Positions 1 to 6,850 of a stretch of DNA of 33,384 nucleotides are shown piece after piece. This stretch comes from a virus. The notes under the pieces were generated by a model that was given only the letters and a program-made list of their open reading frames with translations, was not told the origin of the DNA and did not search any database. Numbering within the stretch: the first letter of the stretch is position 1; the number at the start of each line of letters is the position of its first letter. The stretch covers positions 1-33,384 of IMG/VR virus record IMGVR_UViG_3300010160_000016; one strand, given 5' to 3'. Position numbers and translations under genes: made by a program.

Positions 1-123
1 GCGCCAATTGCTGAAATTGTTGACTTGTACAACAGCCGCTTGCCAATGTTGCCAAGGGTGACTGTGGTCAGCGACTCCCGAAAGCGTTTGGTTGCGGCAA
101 GATGGCGGGATGTGGTTTCTGCC
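1..123. repeat. Terminal direct repeat, left copy
   Basis: These 123 bases are identical to 33262-33384. The DUF1376 reading frame is continuous whether the right copy is followed by base 124 or the left copy is preceded by base 33261. This is the signature of a circular or circularly permuted molecule assembled with an overlap, giving a unique length of 33,261 bases. A true short terminal repeat of a linear phage cannot be excluded from sequence alone, but its position in the middle of a gene argues against it. Confidence 0.95.
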
Positions 124-300
124 GACAAGCTGGACAGGGAAAGAGGGTTAGAGTTTTTTGATTGGTTTTTTGTCCATGTAGGCAAATCCAAGTTTTTGAC
201 AGGCAGATCAAAAGATTGGAAAGCCAACTTTGAGTTTCTTTTTACGGCAAGCAAATTCCCCCGAATTGTTGAAGGCGCATACCATCAGGAGCAAACATGA
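1..300 (+). CDS. DUF1376 (YdaU-like) replication protein, C-terminal part
   Basis: This is the 3' part of the gene that begins at 32830; position 1 is the first base of a codon, in frame with the right end. The joined protein has 243 residues. This part carries the end typical of phage replication or primosomal proteins of this group: a basic stretch with DSRKRLVAARW, then GLEFFDWFF, a conserved Trp-rich turn (KDWKANFEFLF) and the closing SKFPRIVEGAYH, which matches the 'F.kIlEG.Y' ending seen in lambda O/DnaT-type proteins. The stop TGA overlaps the next start as ATGA (297-300), implying coupled translation. Confidence 0.85.
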   Translation, partial: APIAEIVDLYNSRLPMLPRVTVVSDSRKRLVAARWRDVVSADKLDRERGLEFFDWFFVHVGKSKFLTGRSKDWKANFEFLFTASKFPRIVEGAYHQEQT

Positions 301-686
301 GCTACGTTCAAGCAAAACAGAAACACGAATCCCAAACCGAAGACAACCACAACGACCTGCAATGCACGGTTTTTGAATGCCCGAATCGGTGGTCGGTGGA
401 TAAGGGCAGAAAATTGTGTAGCGCACACGCATGGTCAGAACCGCACGAATGGGCGAAAATTACCCAAGGCCTGTACTCTGCCGCCATCGTCAAAATTAAA
501 CGCAACCAAGACCCGATTAGACCCCTTACTGAGCAAGAAAAAAGGGAGGCAATCCAGCGCATCCACAACTTGCCGCCAGTTGACCCCAAAAAGTGGGCTT
601 ACAAACTTAAAAACCGTGAAGAAAGTGGCGAGCATTTAAGCCAGCTACAGAAAAAGGCATGGCGTGAAGCCTTGAGGGTGGCATGA
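297..686 (+). CDS. Small zinc-binding-type phage protein, function unknown
   Basis: 129 residues. Cys23, Cys28, Cys41 and His44 sit in a CxxxxC...CSAH arrangement that looks like a single zinc site, with the segment CPNRWSVDKGRKLC familiar from phage hypothetical proteins next to DUF1376 genes. The C-terminal half is charged and helical. The start overlaps the DUF1376 stop (ATGA) and the stop overlaps the methyltransferase start (ATGA), so it belongs to the rightward early operon. A role in replication or as an adaptor is plausible from context only. Confidence 0.8.
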   Translation: MSYVQAKQKHESQTEDNHNDLQCTVFECPNRWSVDKGRKLCSAHAWSEPHEWAKITQGLYSAAIVKIKRNQDPIRPLTEQEKREAIQRIHNLPPVDPKKWAYKLKNREESGEHLSQLQKKAWREALRVA

Positions 687-1666
687 ATGAGTTGGCTCTT
701 TTCGCAGGCGCTGGTGGAGGAATACTTGGGGGACATCTGCTTGGATGGCGAACAGTCTGCGCCGTTGAGTGGGAGCAATATCCAGCAAGCGTACTGTGTG
801 CCCGACAAAATGACGGTCTTCTCCCGCCTTTCCCGATTTGGGATGACGTACAAACCTTTGACGGAAAGCCGTGGCGAGGAATTGTTGACGTTGTTTCGGG
901 AGGATTTCCATGCCAGGACATTAGTGCCGCAGGAAAAGGTGCAGGAATTGACGGAGAACGAAGCGGAATGTGGGGAGAAATGGCGCGCATCATTCACGAA
1001 GTACGACCCCGATACGTCTTTGTGGAAAACTCACCAATGCTCACTTCTAGGGGACTTGGACGAGTTCTTGGAGACTTGGCCACAATGGGGTTTGATGCGA
1101 GATGGGGAGTGTTGGGAGCAGCGGACGTTGGAGCAAACCATCAGAGGGACAGAATATGGATTGTCGGAAAAGCTACCAACCCCTTGCGCTGGAGATCACA
1201 AGAGCAAACCAACGAGCACATCTTGGAAAGCCAAGGGAGCAATCAACTACAGTTTAGCGAACCCAGAGATTCAGGCGAAATGGGCTACTCCAACCACTAT
1301 GGACAGACTGCCTCCAAAATCGGCTCAAGCGTTATTAAAGGAAGCGACATTTGCAAGACCTGGCAGGAGCAAGCCAGCAAATCTACGCGATCAAGTGAGC
1401 AATATGAAGAATTGGCCAACACCTGTGAAATCAGACCATGCAGCAAGGAGGCCAAGCAAAGGGTGGCAGGGGAATTCAGATTTGCCGAGTGTGGTGTGGA
1501 CAGAAACTGGTGGCAAACAGAACCCCGAAATGTCCCCCGCATCACTCAACGCAACTTGGGTAGAGTGGCTGATGGGATGGCCGCTAGGGTGGACAGACTT
1601 AAAGCCATTGGCAACGGACAAGTGCCACTCTGTGCAGCAACAGCTTGGAGAATCTTAAGCCAATGA
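683..1666 (+). CDS. dcm: Phage DNA cytosine-5 methyltransferase
   Basis: 327 residues with the C5-MTase motif set in order: motif I FAGAGG (7-12), the catalytic PCQDIS loop (76-81, nucleophile Cys77), ENS (115-117), QRDRIW (154-159) and the closing RLKAIGNGQVP (305-315, motif X-like). The target-recognition region falls between about 165 and 295. It should transfer a methyl group from SAM to cytosine in DNA, probably protecting phage DNA from host restriction; the target site cannot be read from sequence. The ATG overlaps the previous stop (ATGA) and lies 4 bases after GAGGG (674-678). Nearly its whole length also encodes the frame at 687-1658, which restricts how either protein can change. 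Confidence 0.93.
   Translation: MNELALFAGAGGGILGGHLLGWRTVCAVEWEQYPASVLCARQNDGLLPPFPIWDDVQTFDGKPWRGIVDVVSGGFPCQDISAAGKGAGIDGERSGMWGEMARIIHEVRPRYVFVENSPMLTSRGLGRVLGDLATMGFDARWGVLGAADVGANHQRDRIWIVGKATNPLRWRSQEQTNEHILESQGSNQLQFSEPRDSGEMGYSNHYGQTASKIGSSVIKGSDICKTWQEQASKSTRSSEQYEELANTCEIRPCSKEAKQRVAGEFRFAECGVDRNWWQTEPRNVPRITQRNLGRVADGMAARVDRLKAIGNGQVPLCAATAWRILSQ
687..1658 (+). CDS. Overprinted protein nested in the methyltransferase gene (PTP-repeat / WVEWLMGWP family)
   Basis: 323 codons, open in the next frame almost end to end with the methyltransferase. Signs that it is real: an ATG 8 bases from the same GAGGG that serves 683; no stop in 972 bases; three spaced copies of [LW]-[PA]-T-P-x3-D at residues 163-170, 199-206 and 243-250; and a distinctive aromatic segment WVEWLMGWPLGWTDL (291-305). 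From memory, proteins ending in WVEWLMGWP-x-GWT, with repeated PTP segments, are common unassigned phage and prophage proteins, which suggests a conserved dual-coding arrangement. Function is unknown. The alternative is that it is a passive open frame produced by methyltransferase codon bias; the repeated PTP motif argues against that. Confidence 0.6.
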   Translation: MSWLFSQALVEEYLGDICLDGEQSAPLSGSNIQQAYCVPDKMTVFSRLSRFGMTYKPLTESRGEELLTLFREDFHARTLVPQEKVQELTENEAECGEKWRASFTKYDPDTSLWKTHQCSLLGDLDEFLETWPQWGLMRDGECWEQRTLEQTIRGTEYGLSEKLPTPCAGDHKSKPTSTSWKAKGAINYSLANPEIQAKWATPTTMDRLPPKSAQALLKEATFARPGRSKPANLRDQVSNMKNWPTPVKSDHAARRPSKGWQGNSDLPSVVWTETGGKQNPEMSPASLNATWVEWLMGWPLGWTDLKPLATDKCHSVQQQLGES

Positions 1667-1947
1667 ACTACTACCAAGCCCATGCCATCCTTGACGGGGT
1701 AAAAGATGGTACAAATTACCCCCCACAAATCGTATTACAGGCATTGGAGATGACAGGTGACGCACGAGCAGATAGAACACATGAGGGATTGCGAAGCGAG
1801 AGAATGGATGAGCAGGTACAGAAAAAGGATGATGGAAATGGGCGATGCCCGAAGCTGGTGGCAAAAAATGTCATCAGACATAGCCAAATTTCGTGGGGAA
1901 TCGGCATTAGCCGACCTGCGGAGCAGAATGAATCGGTTGAGGCATGA
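1663..1947 (+). CDS. Small early protein, conserved N-terminus, function unknown
   Basis: 94 residues. The first 33 residues (MNYYQAHAILDGVKDG and ...QALEMTGD) look like a short phage protein family normally ending soon after the TGD; here the frame continues with a basic, low-hydrophobicity tail. The start overlaps the methyltransferase stop (ATGA, 1663-1666) and the stop overlaps the VRR-NUC start (ATGA, 1944-1947), which supports the whole frame. From 1757 it shares its DNA with another reading frame, so the tail may be a by-product of that gene. No function can be assigned. Confidence 0.6.
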   Translation: MNYYQAHAILDGVKDGTNYPPQIVLQALEMTGDARADRTHEGLRSERMDEQVQKKDDGNGRCPKLVAKNVIRHSQISWGIGISRPAEQNESVEA

Positions 1948-1963
1948 GGGCGGCACGGACTGA
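1757..1963 (+). CDS. Small CEAR-motif protein (DUF7696-like), function unknown
   Basis: 68 residues from a GTG start that lies 7 bases after GGAG. The sequence MRDCEAREWMSRYRKRM, then ARSWWQKM and RGESALADLRSRMN, resembles a family of small phage proteins with a CEAR-W core and a closing basic helix (DUF7696-like, from memory). The frame overlaps 1663-1947 over 191 bases and the VRR-NUC gene over 20 bases. Family resemblance makes this the better-supported product of the shared stretch. It may be a small nucleic-acid-binding protein, but nothing in the sequence proves this. Confidence 0.6.
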   Translation: MTHEQIEHMRDCEAREWMSRYRKRMMEMGDARSWWQKMSSDIAKFRGESALADLRSRMNRLRHEGGTD

Positions 1964-2228
1964 TGCCAACCATGTCCAGGTTGTATCGGCTCTACGTGCC
2001 GCTGGCGCTACGGTTCAATCCCTGGCTGCTGTTGGCAAAGGCGTACCTGACCTTTTGGTTTCGTTCAAGGGTGTAAACCTTTTGATGGAAGTCAAAGATG
2101 GCAACAAATCACCATCACGACAAAAACTTACAGAAGACCAAATCAAATTTCATGGCACATGGCAAGGCCCCATTTCTGTTGTTGACGGGCCTGAAGCGGC
2201 TTTAAGAGCATTGGGGGTGATTAAATGA
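1944..2228 (+). CDS. VRR-NUC domain nuclease
   Basis: 94 residues, a minimal PD-(D/E)XK nuclease of the VRR-NUC family (resolvase-like, also found in FAN1). The active site is visible as GVPDLL (Asp36), the E-V-K pair (Glu49, Lys51) and a following Gln (EDQIKFH, Gln66). N-terminal ARTDANHVQVVSALRAAGA is the usual helix of phage versions. It probably cuts branched DNA during phage replication or recombination. Both ends use ATGA overlaps with neighbours, so it is translated within the rightward early operon. Confidence 0.88.
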   Translation: MRAARTDANHVQVVSALRAAGATVQSLAAVGKGVPDLLVSFKGVNLLMEVKDGNKSPSRQKLTEDQIKFHGTWQGPISVVDGPEAALRALGVIK

Positions 2229-2551
2229 TTGAGCAAAAAACTCAGGACATTCGGGACAAAGCCCCCGCCTACGGCGCAGCCAAAGCGCAACGGGTGTATC
2301 TTGAAGAATTTAGGAAATCCAAGAAAGCCCTGCTTATGAAAGAAGCCCTAACAATGGGCTATGAAGCCGCCAACGCACAAGAGCGTGAAGCCTATGCTGA
2401 CCCTAGCTATCAACAGCTTCTTAAAGGCTTGGCGGCGGCTATAGAGCAGGAAGAAACCCTACGGTGGGAAATTGAGGCGGCAAGGCTAGACGTAGAGATT
2501 TGGAAAACACAATCCTTTTTAGACAGAAAGGTTGATAGAAGTCATGAATGA
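2225..2551 (+). CDS. Conserved phage protein with helical, charged sequence, function unknown
   Basis: 108 residues, mostly long amphipathic helices rich in Glu, Lys and Ala (YLEEFRKSKKALLMKEA, then YQQLLKGLAAAIEQEETLRWEIEAA). This pattern is familiar from unassigned phage proteins that follow VRR-NUC genes. The start overlaps the nuclease stop by ATGA. The gene normally next in this type of operon appears to be the YbcO-like nuclease; here an HNH endonuclease gene sits between them. Coiled-coil or oligomer formation is likely; function unknown. Confidence 0.8.
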   Translation: MIEQKTQDIRDKAPAYGAAKAQRVYLEEFRKSKKALLMKEALTMGYEAANAQEREAYADPSYQQLLKGLAAAIEQEETLRWEIEAARLDVEIWKTQSFLDRKVDRSHE

Positions 2552-3017
2552 AGATGTAAAAAAAATTTACAGATATGAAGATGGAAATCTTTACAGATTA
2601 CATTGTTCAGGCGGTCAAAAAGTCAATTCTGTTGCTGGTTGGGAAACAGTTTGCAATGGGAAAAAATACAAAAAAATTAACATAAAAAACAAAACATACT
2701 ATTTGCACCAAATTATTTTTTTGTACCATCATGGTTTCATTCCCAAATACATAGACCATGCTGATGGCGACAGTCTTAACAACAAGATTGAAAATTTGCG
2801 TGAAGCCACTCAAAGTCAAAACGTTCACAATTCAAAATTAAGAAAAACAAACAAGTCGGGCTACAAAGGTGTGGCTTTCTATAAAAACAAGTGGAAAGCC
2901 GCCATCATGGTGATGGGAAAAAACATTTCTTTGGGTTCTTATGAAAAAATTGAAGATGCAGTTGTGGCTTACAAGCAAGGTTGCGAAAAGTTCTATGGGC
3001 ATTTTGCCAAGCCCTAA
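2544..3017 (+). CDS. HNH-AP2 homing-type endonuclease
   Basis: 157 residues from the ATG at 2544 (a TTG at 2532 is a weaker option). Residues 54-98 form an HNH_3 domain, with His55, DHADGDSLNNKIENLR and a closing Asn-rich stretch. Residues 104-155 form an AP2 DNA-binding domain (SGYKGVAFYKNKWKAAI, ISLGSYEKIEDAV). This architecture is typical of free-standing homing endonucleases in phages. The gene is visibly more A-rich than its neighbours (many Lys/Asn AAA/AAC codons) and is wedged between 2225-2551 and the YbcO-like gene, abutting the latter, so it is probably a recent insertion. Confidence 0.9.
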   Translation: MNEDVKKIYRYEDGNLYRLHCSGGQKVNSVAGWETVCNGKKYKKINIKNKTYYLHQIIFLYHHGFIPKYIDHADGDSLNNKIENLREATQSQNVHNSKLRKTNKSGYKGVAFYKNKWKAAIMVMGKNISLGSYEKIEDAVVAYKQGCEKFYGHFAKP

Positions 3018-3332
3018 ATGATTCCCAAACACCAATACGTCCGAAGCCGAAAACTGCTAAAGCTGGTGACTGAGCTACCTTGCCAGCATTGCGGTACAGA
3101 ACACATGGTGCAAGCCGCACACAGCAATTGGGGCAACGGCAAGGGCAAAGGCGTAAAGGCTGACGACAACTTGGTGGCTGCACTTTGCCTAAACTGCCAT
3201 TAAGAAATAGACCAAGGCAAAGATTTAAACAAGCTAGAACGTCAAGTGATGTGGAACAACGCCCATAGAGCCACAGTATTTTTGCTATGCAAGCGTGGGC
3301 TATGGCCTGCTGATGTGCCTTTACCCGTGTAG
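3018..3332 (+). pseudogene. YbcO/DUF1364-like HNH nuclease interrupted by in-frame TAA
   Basis: The first 61 codons carry a full zinc/HNH-type signature: Cys22-x2-Cys25, AAHSNWGNGKGKG (His35) and CLNCH (Cys57, Cys60, His61). A TAA follows at 3201-3203. The same frame then continues without any shift to TAG at 3330-3332, encoding EIDQGKDLNKLERQVMWNNAH and GLWPADVPLP, which is the expected C-terminal half of this family. One base change at codon 62 (perhaps a Tyr or Lys codon) therefore splits the gene. It could be a dead gene, a sequencing or strain variant, or a readthrough product; the truncated 61-residue form (3018-3203) lacks the usual C-terminal half. Confidence 0.8.
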
Positions 3333-3353
3333 AATAGTGTTGCAGTTGTCTTA

Positions 3354-3378
3354 GGGGGGCAGCACGCCCCCCATTTTT
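3354..3378 (+). terminator. Rho-independent terminator ending the rightward early operon
   Basis: A 7-bp perfect stem GGGGGGC/GCCCCCC (3354-3360 with 3366-3372) with loop AGCAC is followed by ATTTTT. It lies between the YbcO-like gene and the start at 3390, separating early genes from the packaging and head genes. The opposite strand lacks a comparable U-run, so it works for the plus strand. Confidence 0.9.
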
Positions 3379-3389
3379 AAAGGGATGTT

Positions 3390-3767
3390 ATGGCTTACGA
3401 AAAAGACCCAAACCAAAAAGACGTAGCTGACTTCATCAGCACATTGCTGCACTCAGGAACAATTACGCATTTCATGCACTTGGCAACCGATTCATTTGCC
3501 GTGCATATGGCATTGGGCGCGTTTTATAAGGAAATCATTGAGCGAACTGATGATTTTGCCGAAGCCTACGCAGGCTGTTACGAAAAAATCAAAACATTTC
3601 CCGAAAACTTCCACAATGCCAAAGACCCCGTGCGTTACTTGGAAAGCCTAAAGGATTACGTTGAGAAAAACCGCAAGGCCATGCCCAAAGAATCCGAACT
3701 GCAGAACATCATTGACGAAATAGCCGCACTAATTGACAGCACGTTATACAAACTGACCCTTAAATGA
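3390..3767 (+). CDS. Dps/ferritin-like protein (DUF5856 type)
   Basis: 125 residues, all helical. The stretch from His27 to Gly62 (HFMHLATDSFAVHMALGAFY, then EIIERTDDFAEAY) mirrors the first helices of Dps and ferritin proteins, with His30, His39, Glu51, Asp54/55 and Glu58 placed like ferroxidase ligands. Phage proteins of this kind fall in DUF5856. The strong AAAGGG (3379-3384) precedes the ATG, directly after the terminator. Iron or DNA binding is inference; it could have lost metal binding and serve as a structural or inhibitory helical protein. Confidence 0.75.
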   Translation: MAYEKDPNQKDVADFISTLLHSGTITHFMHLATDSFAVHMALGAFYKEIIERTDDFAEAYAGCYEKIKTFPENFHNAKDPVRYLESLKDYVEKNRKAMPKESELQNIIDEIAALIDSTLYKLTLK

Positions 3768-4444
3768 TTCGGATATTTGCAGGCTACGACCCAAGAGAGG
3801 CCGTAGGCTTCCATGTGTTTTGCCAATCCCTGATAGAGCGCACATCAGAGCCTGTAGCCATTACACCCTTTTACGGAAGCCAAAGGGACGGTACAAACGC
3901 ATTCATCTATCAGCGTTTCCTGGTGCCTTACTTCACAAACTTCAAAGGCAAAGCTATCTTCATGGATGCAAGTGATATGTTAATGCTTGCTAACATTAAA
4001 GACCTGAATGACCTGTTCGACCCCACAAAAGCCGTGCAGGTCGTCAAGCACAATTACGTGACCAAACACCCCAAAAAGTACATAGGGACAGCTATGGAGG
4101 CCGCCAACAGAAACTACCCTAGAAAGAATTGGTCAAGCCTAATCCTATGGAATTGCGCCAACCCAATGAACAAAGTGTTGACACCTGAATATGTAAACGC
4201 AAACGATGGCACATTTCTGCACCGATTCGGTTGGCTTACCGATACGCAAATCGGTGAACTACCGAAAGAATGGAACGTATTGGTAGGGGAAGAACAAAAC
4301 CCTAACGCTAAGATAGCCCACTACACCTTAGGCATTCCTGAGTTCGACCACTACAATAATTGCGACTTCAGCAAGCAATGGTTCAACACCAAGAATAGGA
4401 TGCTTAACGGCTTAATTAAAATGCGGGAGACGGTTGATGGCTGA
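3764..4444 (+). CDS. Glycosyltransferase-like protein (GT-A fold, GT8-like)
   Basis: 226 residues. It begins with a short beta strand (MIRIFAGYDPREAVGFHV), as in phage GT8-like enzymes that start with I-F-x-G-Y/F-D. The FMDASDMLM segment (66-74) is a DxD-type metal and nucleotide-sugar site (D68-A-S-D71). The end contains a conserved IAHYTLGIPEF motif. It should transfer a sugar from a nucleotide sugar; the acceptor is unknown (phage DNA, capsid or host envelope). The start overlaps the Dps-like gene by ATGA. Together with 14269-17059 it suggests a phage investing in glycan chemistry. Confidence 0.75.
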   Translation: MIRIFAGYDPREAVGFHVFCQSLIERTSEPVAITPFYGSQRDGTNAFIYQRFLVPYFTNFKGKAIFMDASDMLMLANIKDLNDLFDPTKAVQVVKHNYVTKHPKKYIGTAMEAANRNYPRKNWSSLILWNCANPMNKVLTPEYVNANDGTFLHRFGWLTDTQIGELPKEWNVLVGEEQNPNAKIAHYTLGIPEFDHYNNCDFSKQWFNTKNRMLNGLIKMRETVDG

Positions 4445-5219
4445 TTACCGAGATTTAGCAATTGCGTTAGGCGGCGGGTATGGACAAGATACTGGCCCGA
4501 TCACGCCTGACACTTTAATAACGCTAAAAGGCGGCAAGAAAGCAACGGCATCTGACTTGTTGGGCATGATTAAAGAGATTGGCGCTGGATCGTTAAGCAA
4601 TCTTGAATCATTGGTAAGAGGTGGTGTGGCGCAAGTGCCTGGCGCGGGTGGCGACCTAGAGGGCTTGGCTCGCATGGGCATAAACAAGGCATTTGGTGCG
4701 GGTGGGGTAAACGTAAACCCAACCCCTGTATTGCCAACCACCACAGACATTTTGGGCATGATGCCAAGAAAAACAGCAGCAAGACCCGAAACCGCAGGCA
4801 TGGAAGAGTTGGGCGGTTTTATGGCTCCAGCAACCGCTAAGTTGGCGGGTAAAGCAATTAAAGCCACAGAGGGTTTGCCTGTTGGAATGGGTATCAAGGA
4901 TGTTGGAAAGTCTGCCATAACAAAAGAGGGAAACCCGCCTACTCAATACCCATTAGCCCCCGCTGGTACAAGATATGAAGAATTTGGTGGAAAATTAACA
5001 TATATGACCCCTGATGAATTTTTGCAACAAGTAAGGCCATTAAAACTTGATGCAGAATCATTGGACAATATTGCGGCATTGAAAAGCCATGTGGAAGCTG
5101 GAGGCAAGTTAGATCCTTTGCATATATACGCATCAGGTAAAGAAGATGGTAGACATCGGGCGTATTTAGCAAAGGAACTTGGAATAGATAAAATTCCAGT
5201 TGCTGTACATAAAAAATAA
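4437..5219 (+). CDS. Gly/Pro-rich protein with C-terminal ParB-like domain
   Basis: 260 residues from ATG 4437 (a TTG at 4434 is less likely), overlapping the glycosyltransferase stop by 8 bases. Residues 1-150 are rich in Gly, Ala and Pro with short helices (GGGYGQDTGPITPDTL, VRGGVAQVPGAGGDL), like N-termini of phage ejection or internal proteins. The last 60 residues end in LDPLHIYASGKEDGRHRAYLAKELG, which is the ParB/sulfiredoxin fold nucleotide-binding motif (G-x-HR). The gene sits just before terminase. DNA handling at packaging or virion content are both possible; function not known. Confidence 0.7.
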   Translation: MADYRDLAIALGGGYGQDTGPITPDTLITLKGGKKATASDLLGMIKEIGAGSLSNLESLVRGGVAQVPGAGGDLEGLARMGINKAFGAGGVNVNPTPVLPTTTDILGMMPRKTAARPETAGMEELGGFMAPATAKLAGKAIKATEGLPVGMGIKDVGKSAITKEGNPPTQYPLAPAGTRYEEFGGKLTYMTPDEFLQQVRPLKLDAESLDNIAALKSHVEAGGKLDPLHIYASGKEDGRHRAYLAKELGIDKIPVAVHKK

Positions 5220-5231
5220 TGCTAAATAACT

Positions 5232-5546
5232 ATGTCAACAACTAAAGTAGTTAAAAGTAGGAAGAAAGCAGGAGGGCGCACATCAGGAACGCCCAACAAG
5301 GTCACAGCGGCCGCTAGAGAGGCGATAGCGATGTTCGTGGACGGTAACGCGCACCGACTAGAAGAATGGCTAGATAGCGTTGCAAAGGGCATTCCTAAAG
5401 AAGGCATAAAACCCAACCCTGCAAAAGCCTTTGAGCTATTCCAAAGCGTAGTTGAGTACCATGTTCCTAAATTGGCTAGAACAGAAATCACAGGCGCAGA
5501 CGAAGGCCCAATAGAAATGGTTGTTAAGTGGGAAGCCGTGAAGTAA
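5232..5546 (+). CDS. terS: Terminase small subunit
   Basis: 104 residues. The basic N-terminus KSRKKAGGRTSGTPNKVTAA is typical of phage terminase small subunits of the type that precedes P22-like large subunits (DUF5681-like 'GRPKGTPNK' start); helices with AREAIAMFVDG and a central LEEWLDSVA follow. It would recognise phage DNA and recruit the large subunit for packaging. Position immediately before, and overlapping, the large subunit by 19 bases supports the call. Confidence 0.8.
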   Translation: MSTTKVVKSRKKAGGRTSGTPNKVTAAAREAIAMFVDGNAHRLEEWLDSVAKGIPKEGIKPNPAKAFELFQSVVEYHVPKLARTEITGADEGPIEMVVKWEAVK

Positions 5547-6850
5547 TCATTCCCTATGCGCCTAGAAGCGCATTTATGCCGTTTCATCTAAGAACGGAGC
5601 GTTGGGCGTGCTTAGTGGCACATCGAAGGGCAGGCAAAACCGTAGCCGCAATTAACGACCTAATCAAGCGTGCTATTACCGAAGGCAACAGGATTGCCCA
5701 ATACGCCTACATAGCGCCATTCAGAAGCCAAGCCAAGCGCGTAGCCTGGGACTACCTAAAGCACTACGCAGCACCAATTACCAAAAACACCAATGAAGCC
5801 GACCTGACGGTGGAGCTTATCAACGGTGCAAAGATCATGCTGTTTGGCTCAGACAACGCAGACGCTATGCGTGGTTTGGGCTTCAACGGCGTTTACCTTG
5901 ATGAGTATGGCGACTTCAAGCCTAGCGTTTGGGGAAACGTCATTCGCCCCACTTTGTCCGACAGGTTGGGTTGGGCTGTGTTTGGTGGTACGCCTAAAGG
6001 CAAGAACCAATTCCATGACATTTACCGTGTAAGCCAAAACACGCCTGATTGGTTTTTGTTGCGCTTGCCTGCAAGTGTTTCCCAACTTCTGCCAAACACA
6101 GAATTACAAGCCGCCCAACAGCAACTAAGCCAAGACCAATACGACCAAGAGTACGAATGCAGCTTTGATGCTGCCATCTTGGGTGCGTTTTACGGTCAAG
6201 AAATGCGGCAGGTTGACCATGATGGGCGCATTCGTGAGCTTAAATTTGACCCTGAAATGCCTGTTTTTACCGCCTGGGACTTGGGTTACAGGGACGACAC
6301 AGCTATTTGGTGGTATCAAGTCGTTAGAGGCGAGATACACGTAATGGACTATTACGCTGTCTCAGGCGCAAGTATTGAAGACATAGCGCGGGTGGTCGTT
6401 GACAAGGGCTATCGGTACACAAAGCACTTTTTGCCGCATGACGCACGGGCTAAAACTTTGGCAAGCGGCGGCAAATCCATTGTGGAGCAGTTGGCGGCGC
6501 ATCTTGGAGGCATGAGCAAACTAGCTATCGTGCCTGAGATTGGTGTGCAGGACGGTATTCAAGCCGTAAGGATGATTTTGCCCCGCTGTTACTTTGACCC
6601 GATTTGCGATGAGGGAATAGAAGCTTTGCGCCAATACCAACGTGAATACGATGAAGACAAGAAAACTTTTCGTCAAACACCCCGCCATGATTGGTGTTCT
6701 CACCCCGCAGATGCGTTTAGAATGTTAGCGGTGGCATACCGTCAAGATGAACGGGATAAGCCGCCACCTAAAGGCAAAACCCTGCAGACCATCACATTAG
6801 ATGAATTGTGGGAATACGAAATGCAACAACCTAGAGAGGTCAGAATATGA
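5528..6850 (+). CDS. terL: Terminase large subunit (packaging ATPase-nuclease)
   Basis: 440 residues. The Walker A is AHRRAGKT (31-38), Walker B VYLDE (122-126), coupling motif GGTPKGKN (153-160), and the RNase-H-like nuclease begins at TAWDLGYRDD (Asp251) and ends with HPADAFRMLA near 400. Length and motifs fit a complete headful-type terminase. The start is a GTG at 5528 inside the small subunit gene; this keeps the conserved REVIIPYAPR segment, which the ATG at 5576 would remove. The stop overlaps the next ATG (ATGA). Confidence 0.95.
   Translation: MGSREVIIPYAPRSAFMPFHLRTERWACLVAHRRAGKTVAAINDLIKRAITEGNRIAQYAYIAPFRSQAKRVAWDYLKHYAAPITKNTNEADLTVELINGAKIMLFGSDNADAMRGLGFNGVYLDEYGDFKPSVWGNVIRPTLSDRLGWAVFGGTPKGKNQFHDIYRVSQNTPDWFLLRLPASVSQLLPNTELQAAQQQLSQDQYDQEYECSFDAAILGAFYGQEMRQVDHDGRIRELKFDPEMPVFTAWDLGYRDDTAIWWYQVVRGEIHVMDYYAVSGASIEDIARVVVDKGYRYTKHFLPHDARAKTLASGGKSIVEQLAAHLGGMSKLAIVPEIGVQDGIQAVRMILPRCYFDPICDEGIEALRQYQREYDEDKKTFRQTPRHDWCSHPADAFRMLAVAYRQDERDKPPPKGKTLQTITLDELWEYEMQQPREVRI

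Noticed and set aside
3316-3345. TAGAAT at 3330-3335 as a -10 box of a late promoter
   Set aside because: No acceptable -35 lies 15-19 bases upstream and the terminator at 3354 would stop most transcripts.
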